The notes: a model not told the origin generated them from the letters alone. Counted from the first letter of the stretch, positions 1-6,003 are shown. The stretch: DNA of 8,181 bases from an uncultured Collinsella sp. (GCA_902491915.1 CABUJL010000083.1:1-8181), one strand, 5' to 3'. Numbers and translations: made by a program.

Positions 1-906
1 CGTGTAGGTAAAGATCATGACGAGCGCGCCGGCCGAAATGCCAAACCACGCGTTACCACCCGCGGCGAACACACTCACCACGGCCATGGTGATGACGATA
101 AGGCCCGAGGTCGTAAAGTTGCGCTGCATCATGGCGTGCATCGAGACCGTTTCGGCGTCGCGCGCGGCACGATCGGCGGCGTCGAACAGATCGCGCTCAA
201 AGTCCTCGCGCCCACAGGTCTTGACGGCCAGGATATTCGTGACCGCGTCGGAGAGCACGCCCGAGAGCTTGTTCTGCGCGGCGGACGTCGCGGCCGAAAG
301 CGGCATGATGCGCTTGTACATAAGCCAGACAAACGCGATGTAGACGGCCATGATGCACACCAGGATCACGGTAAACGTCGGCACCACCGGGGCGAGCGCC
401 GCCACCGTGCAGATGACCGAGGTGATGGTGGGGATGAGCGAATACACCGTCACGTCGACCAGCCCCGTATAGCCGCTCATAAAACGGCTCGTCTGGCTCA
501 CGAGCGATCCGCCAAAGCGGCTGGTGTGAAATGTCATGGATTGGTTGGAGAGCGTGTCGAAGCATAGGCGCGCCAGGTGATAGTTGCCTGCAATCTCGAG
601 CTTGTAGACGGTGTAGTCCTGTAGCTTGGAGAGGATCTGACCCACCAGGTTAACGAGTACGAGCGCCAGGATATAGGAGCCGAAGACCTCAAACACCTGG
701 TCACCCGCCACGGGACCGGCTTGAACGCGGTCGACAATGAGGGCCATCACATAGGTATTGGCAAACGTCAGCAAAAAGATGTAGCCCGCCGACGAGAATA
801 CCGAGAGAAAGACGATCAGCGGCTGCGTGCGCGTGACGTCCCAAAAACGCTGCAGCGTGCGACGCACGGTGGAGCGTTTGAGCGGACTGGTGTTTCTCTG
901 AGACAT
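1..906 (-). CDS. ABC exporter, N-terminal transmembrane domain (partial, runs off left edge)
   Basis: This is the first 302 codons of a gene whose 3' end lies outside the window. The ATG is preceded by a good ribosome binding site (AAAGGAAG, 4 nt spacing). The protein starts with a basic cytoplasmic stretch, then shows hydrophobic segments at about residues 29-49, 68-90, 153-175, 178-197 and 263-283. Between them are the usual landmarks of a type I ABC exporter: a region at about 115-145 (SNQSMTFHTSRFGGSLVS) matching the 'F..... G.l.sR' coupling-helix pattern, and ILAVKTCGRE at about 225-234 matching the 'i..IKafgrE' pattern. The ATP-binding domain (Walker A, LSGGQ, Walker B) would follow to the left and is not visible. 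In this family two half-transporters often pair as a heterodimer exporting peptides, lipids or drugs; the substrate cannot be told. It is separated from rmuC upstream by two terminator-like hairpins, so it probably has its own promoter. Confidence 0.9.
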   Translation of the reverse strand, partial: MSQRNTSPLKRSTVRRTLQRFWDVTRTQPLIVFLSVFSSAGYIFLLTFANTYVMALIVDRVQAGPVAGDQVFEVFGSYILALVLVNLVGQILSKLQDYTVYKLEIAGNYHLARLCFDTLSNQSMTFHTSRFGGSLVSQTSRFMSGYTGLVDVTVYSLIPTITSVICTVAALAPVVPTFTVILVCIMAVYIAFVWLMYKRIMPLSAATSAAQNKLSGVLSDAVTNILAVKTCGREDFERDLFDAADRAARDAETVSMHAMMQRNFTTSGLIVITMAVVSVFAAGGNAWFGISAGALVMIFTYT

Positions 907-957
907 GGGCTTCCTTTCGCGTCTGATAGGGCGAAACGCCATTGTTGCACACTAAAG

Positions 958-976
958 CGCACTTCAGGCAAGTGCG
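958..976 (-). terminator. Short hairpin between rmuC and the ABC gene, possible second terminator
   Basis: A 7-bp perfect stem (CGCACTT/AAGTGCG) with a 5-nt loop. Read on the minus strand it is followed by CTTTAG, a poor T-tract. It lies just beyond the stronger hairpin at 982-1014 and could be a back-up terminator for rmuC or part of the leader of the ABC gene. Confidence 0.35.
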
Positions 977-981
977 ACGCG

Positions 982-1014
982 AAAAGCGCCCGCGCCCCGC
1001 GCTTGCGCAGGCGC
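982..1014 (-). terminator. Intrinsic terminator of rmuC
   Basis: A GC-only 10-bp stem (986-995 with 1005-1014, one G-U wobble) with a 9-nt loop, followed on the minus strand by TTTTC. It begins 18 nt after the rmuC stop codon, the expected place for an intrinsic terminator of that gene. Confidence 0.6.
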
Positions 1015-1031
1015 CCCGCCGTCAGATGAAG

Positions 1032-2387
1032 CTAGTCCTCGTCTTTTTGGTCTGCGAGCAGGCTCGCAGACGTAAGCCCCAAGATCTCGTCGGCCTCCTC
1101 GGCATCTTCCAGGGCGTCGATGTCCTTGAGCTTGCGCTCCATGACGTTGGTGCGCGTGGTGATGATGCCCTCGACCGTTTTGCCCGCGGTCTCGATCTGC
1201 TGCTGGGCGCGGCGCAGCGCCTTTTGATAGCGCGGCAGCTCGGCCTTGACAGCGGAGAGCACGCGCAGTACATCGTCGGTGCGTTTTTGCAGCTTAAACG
1301 TTTGGTAACTCATCTGCAGGCTGTTGAGAATGGCCGCCATGGTGCTGGGGCCGGCAACGTTGACGTGATAGTCGCGGCCCAGGGTCTCGATAAGCCCGGG
1401 GCGGCTGACGACCTCGGCGTACAGTCCTTCAAACGGCACGAACATGATGCCAAAGTTGGTCGTTGCCGGCACACTCAGGTACTTTTCGCAGATATCCTTG
1501 GCCTCGCGCTTGACCATGGTGTCGAGCGTCTTGCGCGCAGCCGCCACGGTCTCCGCATCGCCCGACTCCTGCGCGTCGAGCAAATGCTCGTACGCGTCGC
1601 CCGGAAACTTGGAGTCAATCGGCAGCAGCACGGGGTCGCCCTCGTCCACCGGCAGCTTGACGGCAAACTCAACACGCTCCGAGGCTCCGGGCCTGGTGGC
1701 AACGTTTTCCAGATACTGGTCGGGTGTGAGGATGTCCGTCAGGATCGCACCCAGCTGCACCTCGCCCAAAATACCGCGCGCCTTCACATTGCCCAGCACG
1801 CGCTTAAGATCGCCCACGCCGGTGGCGATGGATTGCATGTCGCCCAGGCCCTTGTACACGGCCTCGAGCTGGTCGCTCACCTGCTTAAACGATGCCGACA
1901 GGCGATCGTTGAGCGTGCGGGAGAGCTTCTCGTCCACCGTTGCGCGCATCTGATCGAGTTGCACGTTGTTGTCTTTGCGGATAGCACCCAGCTGGGCATC
2001 GACCGTCTCGCGCACCTTGTCCAGGCGGTGCTCGATGCCCTCGCGGTTGGCGCCGAGCTGTTGGGCCGTCTCGCGGCGCAGGTCATCCATCCGGTCACCA
2101 GCTTGCGAGAACTCGCGTGCGATGGCCAGGTAACGTTGCTGCTCCACGGCCGCATCGGTCGTCTGCTGCTGCGCGATGGCATTGGCCGTGCGGCGGGTTT
2201 CGGCCAGCGCGGCGTTCAGGGCATCGAGCGCGTTGTTGGCCTGCTCGAGTGCTGCCAGCGTTTCCGCGCTACTGTCGCCACGCTCCCGCAACTCGGCACG
2301 CAGGCTCTTGAGCTGGAGGGCGCAAGCCACAGCAACCCCCACCGCCACCAAGGCAATCACAACAAGCACAATATCAATAGCAGACAT
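1032..2387 (-). CDS. rmuC: DNA recombination protein RmuC
   Basis: A 451-residue protein of the RmuC family, a membrane-anchored factor linked to limiting DNA inversions and rearrangements and containing a restriction-endonuclease-like core. Residues 2-24 form one N-terminal membrane helix (IDIVLVVIALVAVGVAVACA). Residues of about 25-190 are Ala/Glu/Gln/Arg-rich and predicted coiled coil. The conserved core follows: RGILGEVQL at 204-212, PIDSKFPGD at 256-264, FVPFEG at 316-321 and GPSTMAAILNSLQ at 346-358, all signature RmuC blocks. Length is normal for the family. The chosen ATG (2385-2387) has GGGCGGAG just upstream and puts the membrane helix at the N-terminus; an ATG 33 nt further upstream in frame is less likely. 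It lies 51 nt after the HTH gene with no visible terminator between, so read-through from that pair is possible. A terminator follows the stop. Confidence 0.95.
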   Translation of the reverse strand: MSAIDIVLVVIALVAVGVAVACALQLKSLRAELRERGDSSAETLAALEQANNALDALNAALAETRRTANAIAQQQTTDAAVEQQRYLAIAREFSQAGDRMDDLRRETAQQLGANREGIEHRLDKVRETVDAQLGAIRKDNNVQLDQMRATVDEKLSRTLNDRLSASFKQVSDQLEAVYKGLGDMQSIATGVGDLKRVLGNVKARGILGEVQLGAILTDILTPDQYLENVATRPGASERVEFAVKLPVDEGDPVLLPIDSKFPGDAYEHLLDAQESGDAETVAAARKTLDTMVKREAKDICEKYLSVPATTNFGIMFVPFEGLYAEVVSRPGLIETLGRDYHVNVAGPSTMAAILNSLQMSYQTFKLQKRTDDVLRVLSAVKAELPRYQKALRRAQQQIETAGKTVEGIITTRTNVMERKLKDIDALEDAEEADEILGLTSASLLADQKDED

Positions 2388-2438
2388 AAACTCCGCCCAA
2401 CAAACCCAATCGAGCACCAATCAAAACCGCGATCAATC

Positions 2439-3002
2439 TTACCCCGCCATACGCACCGGGCGCCCGGCCCCTTCTTGGGCGCCCCTCTCCTCCGCATATT
2501 CCATAATGCGGCGCGCCGTCTCCCTGCTCACCTTTGAGTCATCACCGGCTAAATATGCGTACACGTTTCCCTTATTCAGATTCAAATCGCGGCAGAGACC
2601 GTAGCGCGTTACACCCGATTCCTCTAGCGCTCCCAACGTTCTTTTTCGCATCAGGGCGTTGATTCTTCTGTCCGCCACTGGCTTTTCCTTCACCGCTCTA
2701 TACGCACGCCAAACGTTGGCATAACGATTAGGAAGTTTGTCCTCGGCGCATAGAGATGCCAGGCTACCCGTTTGGGCGTACAAGGACAAAACGCCTCGGT
2801 AACCCTCTTCCATCCACGAACCCTCGGATAAGCCCAGAACGTATTCGGCTTTACCCTGTGCCAAAGCGAGCAAAAACAGGGGCTCCGCCACGCGCGGCGC
2901 AACCGTCGTCGCTTGCTTAACCAGTTTTCTAAAACTGAGCGACTGCTGTCCGGATAGCTCTCGGCAATAGCCTTTTAAGAATCCCTCAAAGGTCAGATTC
3001 AA
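2439..3002 (-). CDS. HTH-type partner protein of the nucleotidyltransferase (putative antitoxin/regulator)
   Basis: A 187-residue protein starting at TTG (3000-3002). The start is set by a perfect AAGGAGG site with 8-nt spacing and by a 4-nt TTGA overlap with the stop of the upstream gene; no other start codon in the frame fits so well. Residues of about 1-110 are helical with no motif I recognise. Residues of about 121-172 look like a helix-turn-helix domain of the XRE-like type: a Leu-rich helix, then 'VTRYGLCRDLNLNKGNVYAY' at 131-150, then 'SKVSRETARRIMEYA' at 156-170. I recall similar C-terminal segments in uncharacterised proteins encoded beside DUF6036-type nucleotidyltransferases. The tight coupling suggests that the two proteins act together, this one perhaps neutralising its partner and/or repressing the unit. 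That role is inferred from layout; nothing in the sequence proves it. The C-terminal tail is Gly/Arg-rich. It is followed by rmuC after 51 nt. Confidence 0.82.
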   Translation of the reverse strand: MNLTFEGFLKGYCRELSGQQSLSFRKLVKQATTVAPRVAEPLFLLALAQGKAEYVLGLSEGSWMEEGYRGVLSLYAQTGSLASLCAEDKLPNRYANVWRAYRAVKEKPVADRRINALMRKRTLGALEESGVTRYGLCRDLNLNKGNVYAYLAGDDSKVSRETARRIMEYAEERGAQEGAGRPVRMAG

Positions 3003-3535
3003 CCGAGCACCTCCTTTTTGTATTGGCTGTATGCGCAGACCATCTCTTGATAACTCCGCTCCGAAGGCGACGACGCCAGCGCCTCGCCCTCGTCGAATAT
3101 AAGCCGTTCGAGCAGTCCCCAATCAAGTCGGTCGACGAATGCCTGGCTATGAAGATCGATGATGTCGTTCGGACGGAAGGCATAGAGCTTCATTACCGCC
3201 AGGTCCTCCAAGGATGGCGTAAAGTACCTGATAAAGCGCGCCCCAATATCCAAGGGAATCAAACGATCTTCGTAATTGAACGGCATCTGATTACAATATG
3301 CCACCGCCATACCATTCACCTCGGGGTATCGAGCTATGATCTCGCGGAGGCACCTATCTGCCTCAAACACATCAATGTCATGTGTAACCGAACGATTCGT
3401 CACATCGTTTAGCATGAAGGCGCTTCCTCCCACCAATACAACGTTCGGCCTGTCGTCTCTTGGACCTATTTCCAGCTCCGCCTCTTCGTCAATGCCCAAA
3501 AGAGTCTGCTCTAAATCCTGCTTATAACATAGCAA
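2999..3535 (-). CDS. DUF6036/AbiEii-like nucleotidyltransferase-fold protein (putative toxin)
   Basis: About 178 residues with the hallmarks of the DNA-polymerase-beta-like nucleotidyltransferase fold: GGS at 36-38 (VLVGGSAF), the metal-binding D53-x-D55 in THDIDVFEAD, and a candidate third acidic residue D96 (IPLDIGAR). Downstream, DLAVMKLYA (111-119, with K116) and RPNDIIDL (121-128) match the conserved Lys/Asp block seen in AbiEii/DUF6036-type proteins. Relatives include toxins of type IV-like toxin-antitoxin and abortive infection systems that transfer nucleotides to RNA or protein targets; the target here is unknown. The stop codon overlaps the TTG start of the HTH partner. The start is uncertain: the furthest in-frame start is TTG at 3533-3535, just after an in-frame TAG, with only AGGA very close by. 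Another in-frame TTG lies 12 codons later. The gene is AT-richer than its neighbours, a hint of transfer. Confidence 0.82.
   Translation of the reverse strand: MLCYKQDLEQTLLGIDEEAELEIGPRDDRPNVVLVGGSAFMLNDVTNRSVTHDIDVFEADRCLREIIARYPEVNGMAVAYCNQMPFNYEDRLIPLDIGARFIRYFTPSLEDLAVMKLYAFRPNDIIDLHSQAFVDRLDWGLLERLIFDEGEALASSPSERSYQEMVCAYSQYKKEVLG
3010..3019 (-). promoter_or_regulatory. Ribosome binding site deciding the TTG start of the HTH partner
   Basis: On the minus strand AAAAAGGAGG lies inside the end of the nucleotidyltransferase gene, 7-8 nt before the TTG of the next gene. It is the strongest Shine-Dalgarno sequence in the window and justifies the non-ATG start. Confidence 0.8.
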
Positions 3536-3542
3536 ATCCTAT

Positions 3543-3563
3543 TATTATTTATCTTCAATAATA
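3543..3563 (-). promoter_or_regulatory. AT-rich inverted repeat before the nucleotidyltransferase gene, possible operator
   Basis: A perfect 7-bp inverted repeat, TATTATT/AATAATA, with a 7-nt spacer sits 7 nt before the presumed TTG start. Short palindromes at this place are often bound by the DNA-binding partner of a toxin-antitoxin unit. No convincing -35/-10 pair can be seen around it. AT-rich sequence gives such repeats by chance more easily, so confidence is low. Confidence 0.3.
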
Positions 3564-3653
3564 CTATTCAGTCGCACGACAGGACCCACAGGATGCAAGA
3601 ATTCTGCTCGTGGCGATAATTCGTACACCCTGGAAGTCCTAATGTGACAAACG

Positions 3654-4088
3654 CTAACTCTCCCAGCCGGCGCGGATGGTTGTTGCGACATCGCCTAGGC
3701 GCTGGCCCAGGGCCGCTAGATGCTGGAGCACCTCATTGGGCGAGGCACCGTTGAGAATGCACGTGAGGGCATATGAGGCCAAGAAGATTGCCGCAAGTCC
3801 TAGCGGAATGAGCACGATCATCGCCAATGTGCGCAGGCGCTGGCCCACGCGGCGACGACGCGCACGACGCTTGTCGAACGCGAGCTCCTGCGCATATGAA
3901 TCTTGCTGTACGGAATAGGCCTCTGGTGCCGATTCGCACCCGGGCACGGCTGCAGGTACAGCAGCGGGCACGACGTTTTGCACGGGCGCCTGGTTGGCAA
4001 CCCCTTGCATTTGCATCTCTATAAGCCGCCGCTGCTGCCGCAGCATGCGCTCGGCTTGTTGCTGTGGGGTCTCAAGAAACAGGTCCAT
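3654..4088 (-). CDS. Small single-pass membrane protein of unknown function
   Basis: A 144-residue protein that I do not recognise. The ATG (4086-4088) is preceded by GGAGG with 5-nt spacing, which favours it over a TTG four codons upstream that lies in front of that site. Residues of about 1-30 are Gln/Arg/Met-rich and probably helical (TPQQQAERMLRQQRRLIEMQ); 31-60 are a Pro/Ala/Val-rich linker; 73-86 are strongly basic (KRRARRRRVGQRLR); 87-110 form one membrane helix (TLAMIVLIPLGLAAIFLASYA); the last 35 residues are an amphipathic helix. The basic run before the helix predicts an N-in, C-out orientation. It stands alone: 118 nt separate it from the nucleotidyltransferase gene and the next upstream gene ends with a terminator. 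No function is proposed. Confidence 0.75.
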   Translation of the reverse strand: MDLFLETPQQQAERMLRQQRRLIEMQMQGVANQAPVQNVVPAAVPAAVPGCESAPEAYSVQQDSYAQELAFDKRRARRRRVGQRLRTLAMIVLIPLGLAAIFLASYALTCILNGASPNEVLQHLAALGQRLGDVATTIRAGWES

Positions 4089-4204
4089 GTTGGCCTCCAA
4101 AATCGGAGCGTTCGACGCTTACGACCAGCATCCCGCACCGCCATGACCGCGACAACGCAATCGCCGGCAATAGCCACAAAGTTTCTTTTGCTCAAAAGCT
4201 GTCG

Positions 4205-4247
4205 AAAAGCTCAACAACTCCCCTACCAGCACTTTCTCTGAGCTTTT
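4205..4247. repeat. 9-bp inverted repeat with 25-nt spacer
   Basis: AAAAGCTCA and TGAGCTTTT are perfect complements. On the plus strand the right arm runs into TTTTTTC, so it could terminate plus-strand transcription; on the minus strand it would be a hairpin in the leader of the small membrane protein gene. Function is unknown. Confidence 0.4.
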
Positions 4248-4285
4248 TTCGCCAGCAATCTTTTGGCCTTCCACCCTTACGCCAA

Positions 4286-4319
4286 CTGACCAAAATCTAA
4301 CCAAAAGCTTGACGAAAAT
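4286..4319. repeat. Three A-tract repeats at about 11-12 nt spacing
   Basis: The units ctgaccaaaat, ctaaccaaaag and cttgacgaaaat follow each other directly, placing AAAA runs at 4292, 4303 and 4315. Runs of A in phase with the DNA helix are known to bend DNA. The stretch lies roughly 200 nt before the small membrane protein start. Confidence 0.45.
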
Positions 4320-4341
4320 TGTGGAGACCGGGACCCCACAC

Positions 4342-4369
4342 AAAAAGTGCCGCCCCAAAGGGGCGGCAC
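4342..4369 (-). terminator. Intrinsic terminator downstream of the four-helix membrane protein gene
   Basis: A perfect 10-bp stem (GTGCCGCCCC at 4347-4356, GGGGCGGCAC at 4360-4369) with a 3-nt loop, followed on the minus strand by TTTTTG. The stem is identical to that of the terminator at 5277-5306, and similarity continues on both sides (CACAAAC before it, an ACCGG..CCCCA..AC block after the T-tract). Confidence 0.85.
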
Positions 4370-4411
4370 ACAAACCAATCTATTAGCCAAAACTCGTTGG
4401 CAAGCCCGCGT

Positions 4412-4497
4412 CGTCAGACCCGCGGCGCATGCCTTTGCCTCGCGTGACTCTGCGAAGCCGTGAGCGAGAGGGAAAGGGATGCGCCGCGGGTCTGACG
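4412..4497 (-). repeat. 86-nt long hairpin with conserved loop, copy 1
   Basis: Outer arms 4412-4430 and 4479-4497 are perfect complements over 19 bp. A G-G mismatch (4431/4478) follows, then an inner stem of 4432-4441 with 4468-4477 (9 of 10 paired). The loop (4442-4467) contains GACTCTGCGAAGCCGTGAGC, 19/20 identical to the loop of copy 2 and in the same orientation. It begins 54 nt after the stop of the four-helix membrane protein gene and is followed by a terminator 42 nt on, so it would be transcribed as the 3' untranslated region. It could be a structured RNA, an RNase III target, or a mobile palindromic repeat. Confidence 0.85.
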
Positions 4498-4551
4498 TCC
4501 GGAGCGGTGAAACCAGCAGTTGCCCTGCGCTCCGTGGTCGGTGAGGACAGA

Positions 4552-5184
4552 CTACATGCCCGCGAGACCGCGGGCGGCGGTGGCGCACATAAACGCCAAG
4601 GCTAAAATCACGAGCGAGCCCGCAATGTCTGCCAGCACGCCCATTGCACGACGCTCAAACAACCAGCTCTCAAAGTGCGGGGCGACGTTGCGCCAAACAC
4701 GCCACAGCAAGATGCCCATACCGATGACGCCTGGGATATTGAGCAGTAGGATCTCGGAGCACAAAAGACCGATCAGGTTGCCGGCGGCAAAACCAGCGTC
4801 GCCCTCGCAGTATTTGCGATAAATCATGTACAACATGTACGCCACAAACGGCTGCAGGCACGCAGAGATAAACGTAACCACCATCGAGGGGTCCTGAGAA
4901 AAGACATCGGTGAGTTTATCGACACTCGTGGCATCTTTCGAAGCCAAGAACAAGCCAATGACCACCACGGGCACCACGCCCAAGATAACCTCGACCAGAG
5001 TAAACAACTTAGCAGTCAGATCCTCGCTAGCCGTATTGAGGTGAGGCGCCCACTCAGGATGAGCATGCGCGCCAACCTTCTTGTCCTTCTCGACACGATC
5101 GACCTTTTTACCCTCGGCAACCCGACGACCAGGATCCTTGCGAGTTCCCGCCGCAGCAACCCGAGCCCGAGACTTCTTACCCAT
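4552..5184 (-). CDS. Four-helix membrane protein of unknown function
   Basis: A 210-residue protein that I do not recognise. The ATG at 5182-5184 gives MGKKSRARV and has GGGGTG 7 nt upstream; an ATG 15 nt earlier in frame lacks such a site and is less likely. Residues of 1-40 are very rich in Lys and Arg and should stay in the cytoplasm or touch nucleic acid or lipid. Hydrophobic helices lie at about 61-81, 102-122, 137-161 and 183-203. There are short charged loops and few polar residues within the helices, so nothing points to an enzyme or a known channel. The C-terminus is short (RGLAGM). Downstream are the 86-nt hairpin and an intrinsic terminator; upstream is the terminator of the rubrerythrin gene, so the gene is probably transcribed on its own. 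A weak -10-like TACACT lies about 50 nt before the start, without a good -35. Confidence 0.8.
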   Translation of the reverse strand: MGKKSRARVAAAGTRKDPGRRVAEGKKVDRVEKDKKVGAHAHPEWAPHLNTASEDLTAKLFTLVEVILGVVPVVVIGLFLASKDATSVDKLTDVFSQDPSMVVTFISACLQPFVAYMLYMIYRKYCEGDAGFAAGNLIGLLCSEILLLNIPGVIGMGILLWRVWRNVAPHFESWLFERRAMGVLADIAGSLVILALAFMCATAARGLAGM

Positions 5185-5276
5185 ACAAAAACACCCCATC
5201 AGGTAGTAGATAAACTAAAAGTCGCCACCCAGTGTACCCCACCCATGAACGGTGCCGTCCCAACCGGTCCCCATAC

Positions 5277-5306
5277 AAAAACGTGCCGCCCCGATAGGGG
5301 CGGCAC
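5277..5306 (-). terminator. Intrinsic terminator downstream of rubrerythrin
   Basis: A perfect 10-bp stem (5283-5292 with 5297-5306) with a 4-nt loop, then GTTTTTG on the minus strand. The stem is the same 10 bases as at 4347-4369. It lies 157 nt after the rubrerythrin stop, beyond the 86-nt hairpin. Confidence 0.85.
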
Positions 5307-5356
5307 ACAAACTTAGTTATCAGCTTTTCTGTAGCGAGCACGCAACGAACCAAAGC

Positions 5357-5442
5357 GGGCCGGGAGGGCCGGACTCCCTTCCCTCAACGCGACCCTGCGA
5401 AGCCGTGAGCAAGGAGGGAAGGTAGTCCGGCCCTCCCGGCCC
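5357..5442 (-). repeat. 86-nt long hairpin with conserved loop, copy 2
   Basis: Outer arms 5357-5375 and 5424-5442 pair perfectly over 19 bp (extendable by 3 bp past a one-base bulge). A C-T mismatch (5376/5423) occupies the same position as the G-G mismatch of copy 1. The inner stem 5377-5385 with 5414-5422 pairs perfectly over 9 bp. The 28-nt loop carries GACCCTGCGAAGCCGTGAGC. The whole is 86 nt, the same as copy 1, though the outer-stem sequences agree at only 6 of 19 positions. It starts 21 nt after the rubrerythrin stop codon and precedes the terminator by 50 nt. Confidence 0.87.
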
Positions 5443-5463
5443 AGCTCACGCCAGCGCCAAGCG

Positions 5464-6003
5464 CTAGTAGTTCACCACCTGCTCCTCAAAGTACGCCTTC
5501 GGGTGGTTACACACCGGGCACACCTCAGGCGCCTCGGCACCAACGTGCAGGTGCCCGCAGTTCAGGCACTTCCACACCTTCACGCCCTCACGCTCAAACA
5601 CCTCGCCCGACTCAATGCGCTCGACAAGCTTGTTATAGCGCTCCTCGTGAGCCTTCTCGACAGCACCGACGCCACGGAACTTTGCGGCGATCTCGGTAAA
5701 GCCCTCCTCCTCGGCGGTCTTGGCGAACTCGTCGTACATCGTGGTCCACTCGTAGTTCTCGCCCGCAGCGGCATCACGCAGATTGTCCAGGGTATCGGGG
5801 ACGGCGCCGTCGTGCAGATACTTAAACCACAGCTTGGCGTGCTCGGACTCGTTGCCCGCCGTCTCGGCAAAAATATTCGAGATCTGAACGTAGCCGTCCT
5901 TTTTGGCCTTGGATGCATAGTAGCGATACTTGGTGTGTGCCTGGGACTCACCGGCAAAAGCGGTCTCGAGGTTCTTCTTGGTTTGGGAATTCTCAAAATC
6001 CAT
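5464..6003 (-). CDS. rbr: Rubrerythrin
   Basis: A 179-residue rubrerythrin, a cytoplasmic non-haem iron protein that reduces hydrogen peroxide in anaerobes, taking electrons from NAD(P)H by way of rubredoxin-type carriers. The N-terminal ferritin-like domain (about 1-125) shows the diiron ligands expected from the Desulfovibrio protein: E19 (AGES), E52 and H55 (ESEH), E82 and E85 (GENYE), E116 and H119 (EKAH). The C-terminal rubredoxin domain has C136-x2-C139 (CLNC) and C152-x2-C155 (CPVC), which bind one iron. Length is normal. The ATG has AAGGGAAG at 7-nt spacing; a TTG six codons earlier overlaps that site and is rejected. It is a single-gene unit: 114 nt separate it from the glycosylase upstream, and a long hairpin plus terminator follow. 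No PerR-type box was recognised in the upstream gap. Confidence 0.97.
   Translation of the reverse strand: MDFENSQTKKNLETAFAGESQAHTKYRYYASKAKKDGYVQISNIFAETAGNESEHAKLWFKYLHDGAVPDTLDNLRDAAAGENYEWTTMYDEFAKTAEEEGFTEIAAKFRGVGAVEKAHEERYNKLVERIESGEVFEREGVKVWKCLNCGHLHVGAEAPEVCPVCNHPKAYFEEQVVNY

Larger units (their letters stand above)
4089..4341. other. Intergenic region without a supported gene
   Basis: This 253-nt stretch lies between the terminator at 4342-4369 and the small membrane protein gene, so it should hold that gene's promoter and leader. I see no clear -35/-10 pair. It is AT-richer than its surroundings and contains a 9-bp inverted repeat (AAAAGCTCA at 4205-4213, TGAGCTTTT at 4239-4247) and three near-repeats of CTgACCAAAA at 4286-4319. 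A minus-strand reading frame crosses it, but it starts inside the terminator and its product resembles no protein family. Confidence 0.5.

Noticed and set aside
942..2537. A 531-codon open frame on the plus strand opposite rmuC
   Set aside because: It is the antisense shadow of rmuC: the minus strand encodes all RmuC signature blocks, while the plus-strand product is His/Leu/Gln-rich, resembles no family and has no ribosome binding site.
4119..4373. An 84-codon minus-strand frame in the gap before the small membrane protein
   Set aside because: Its start lies inside the intrinsic terminator stem, it has no ribosome binding site, and the product resembles no protein.
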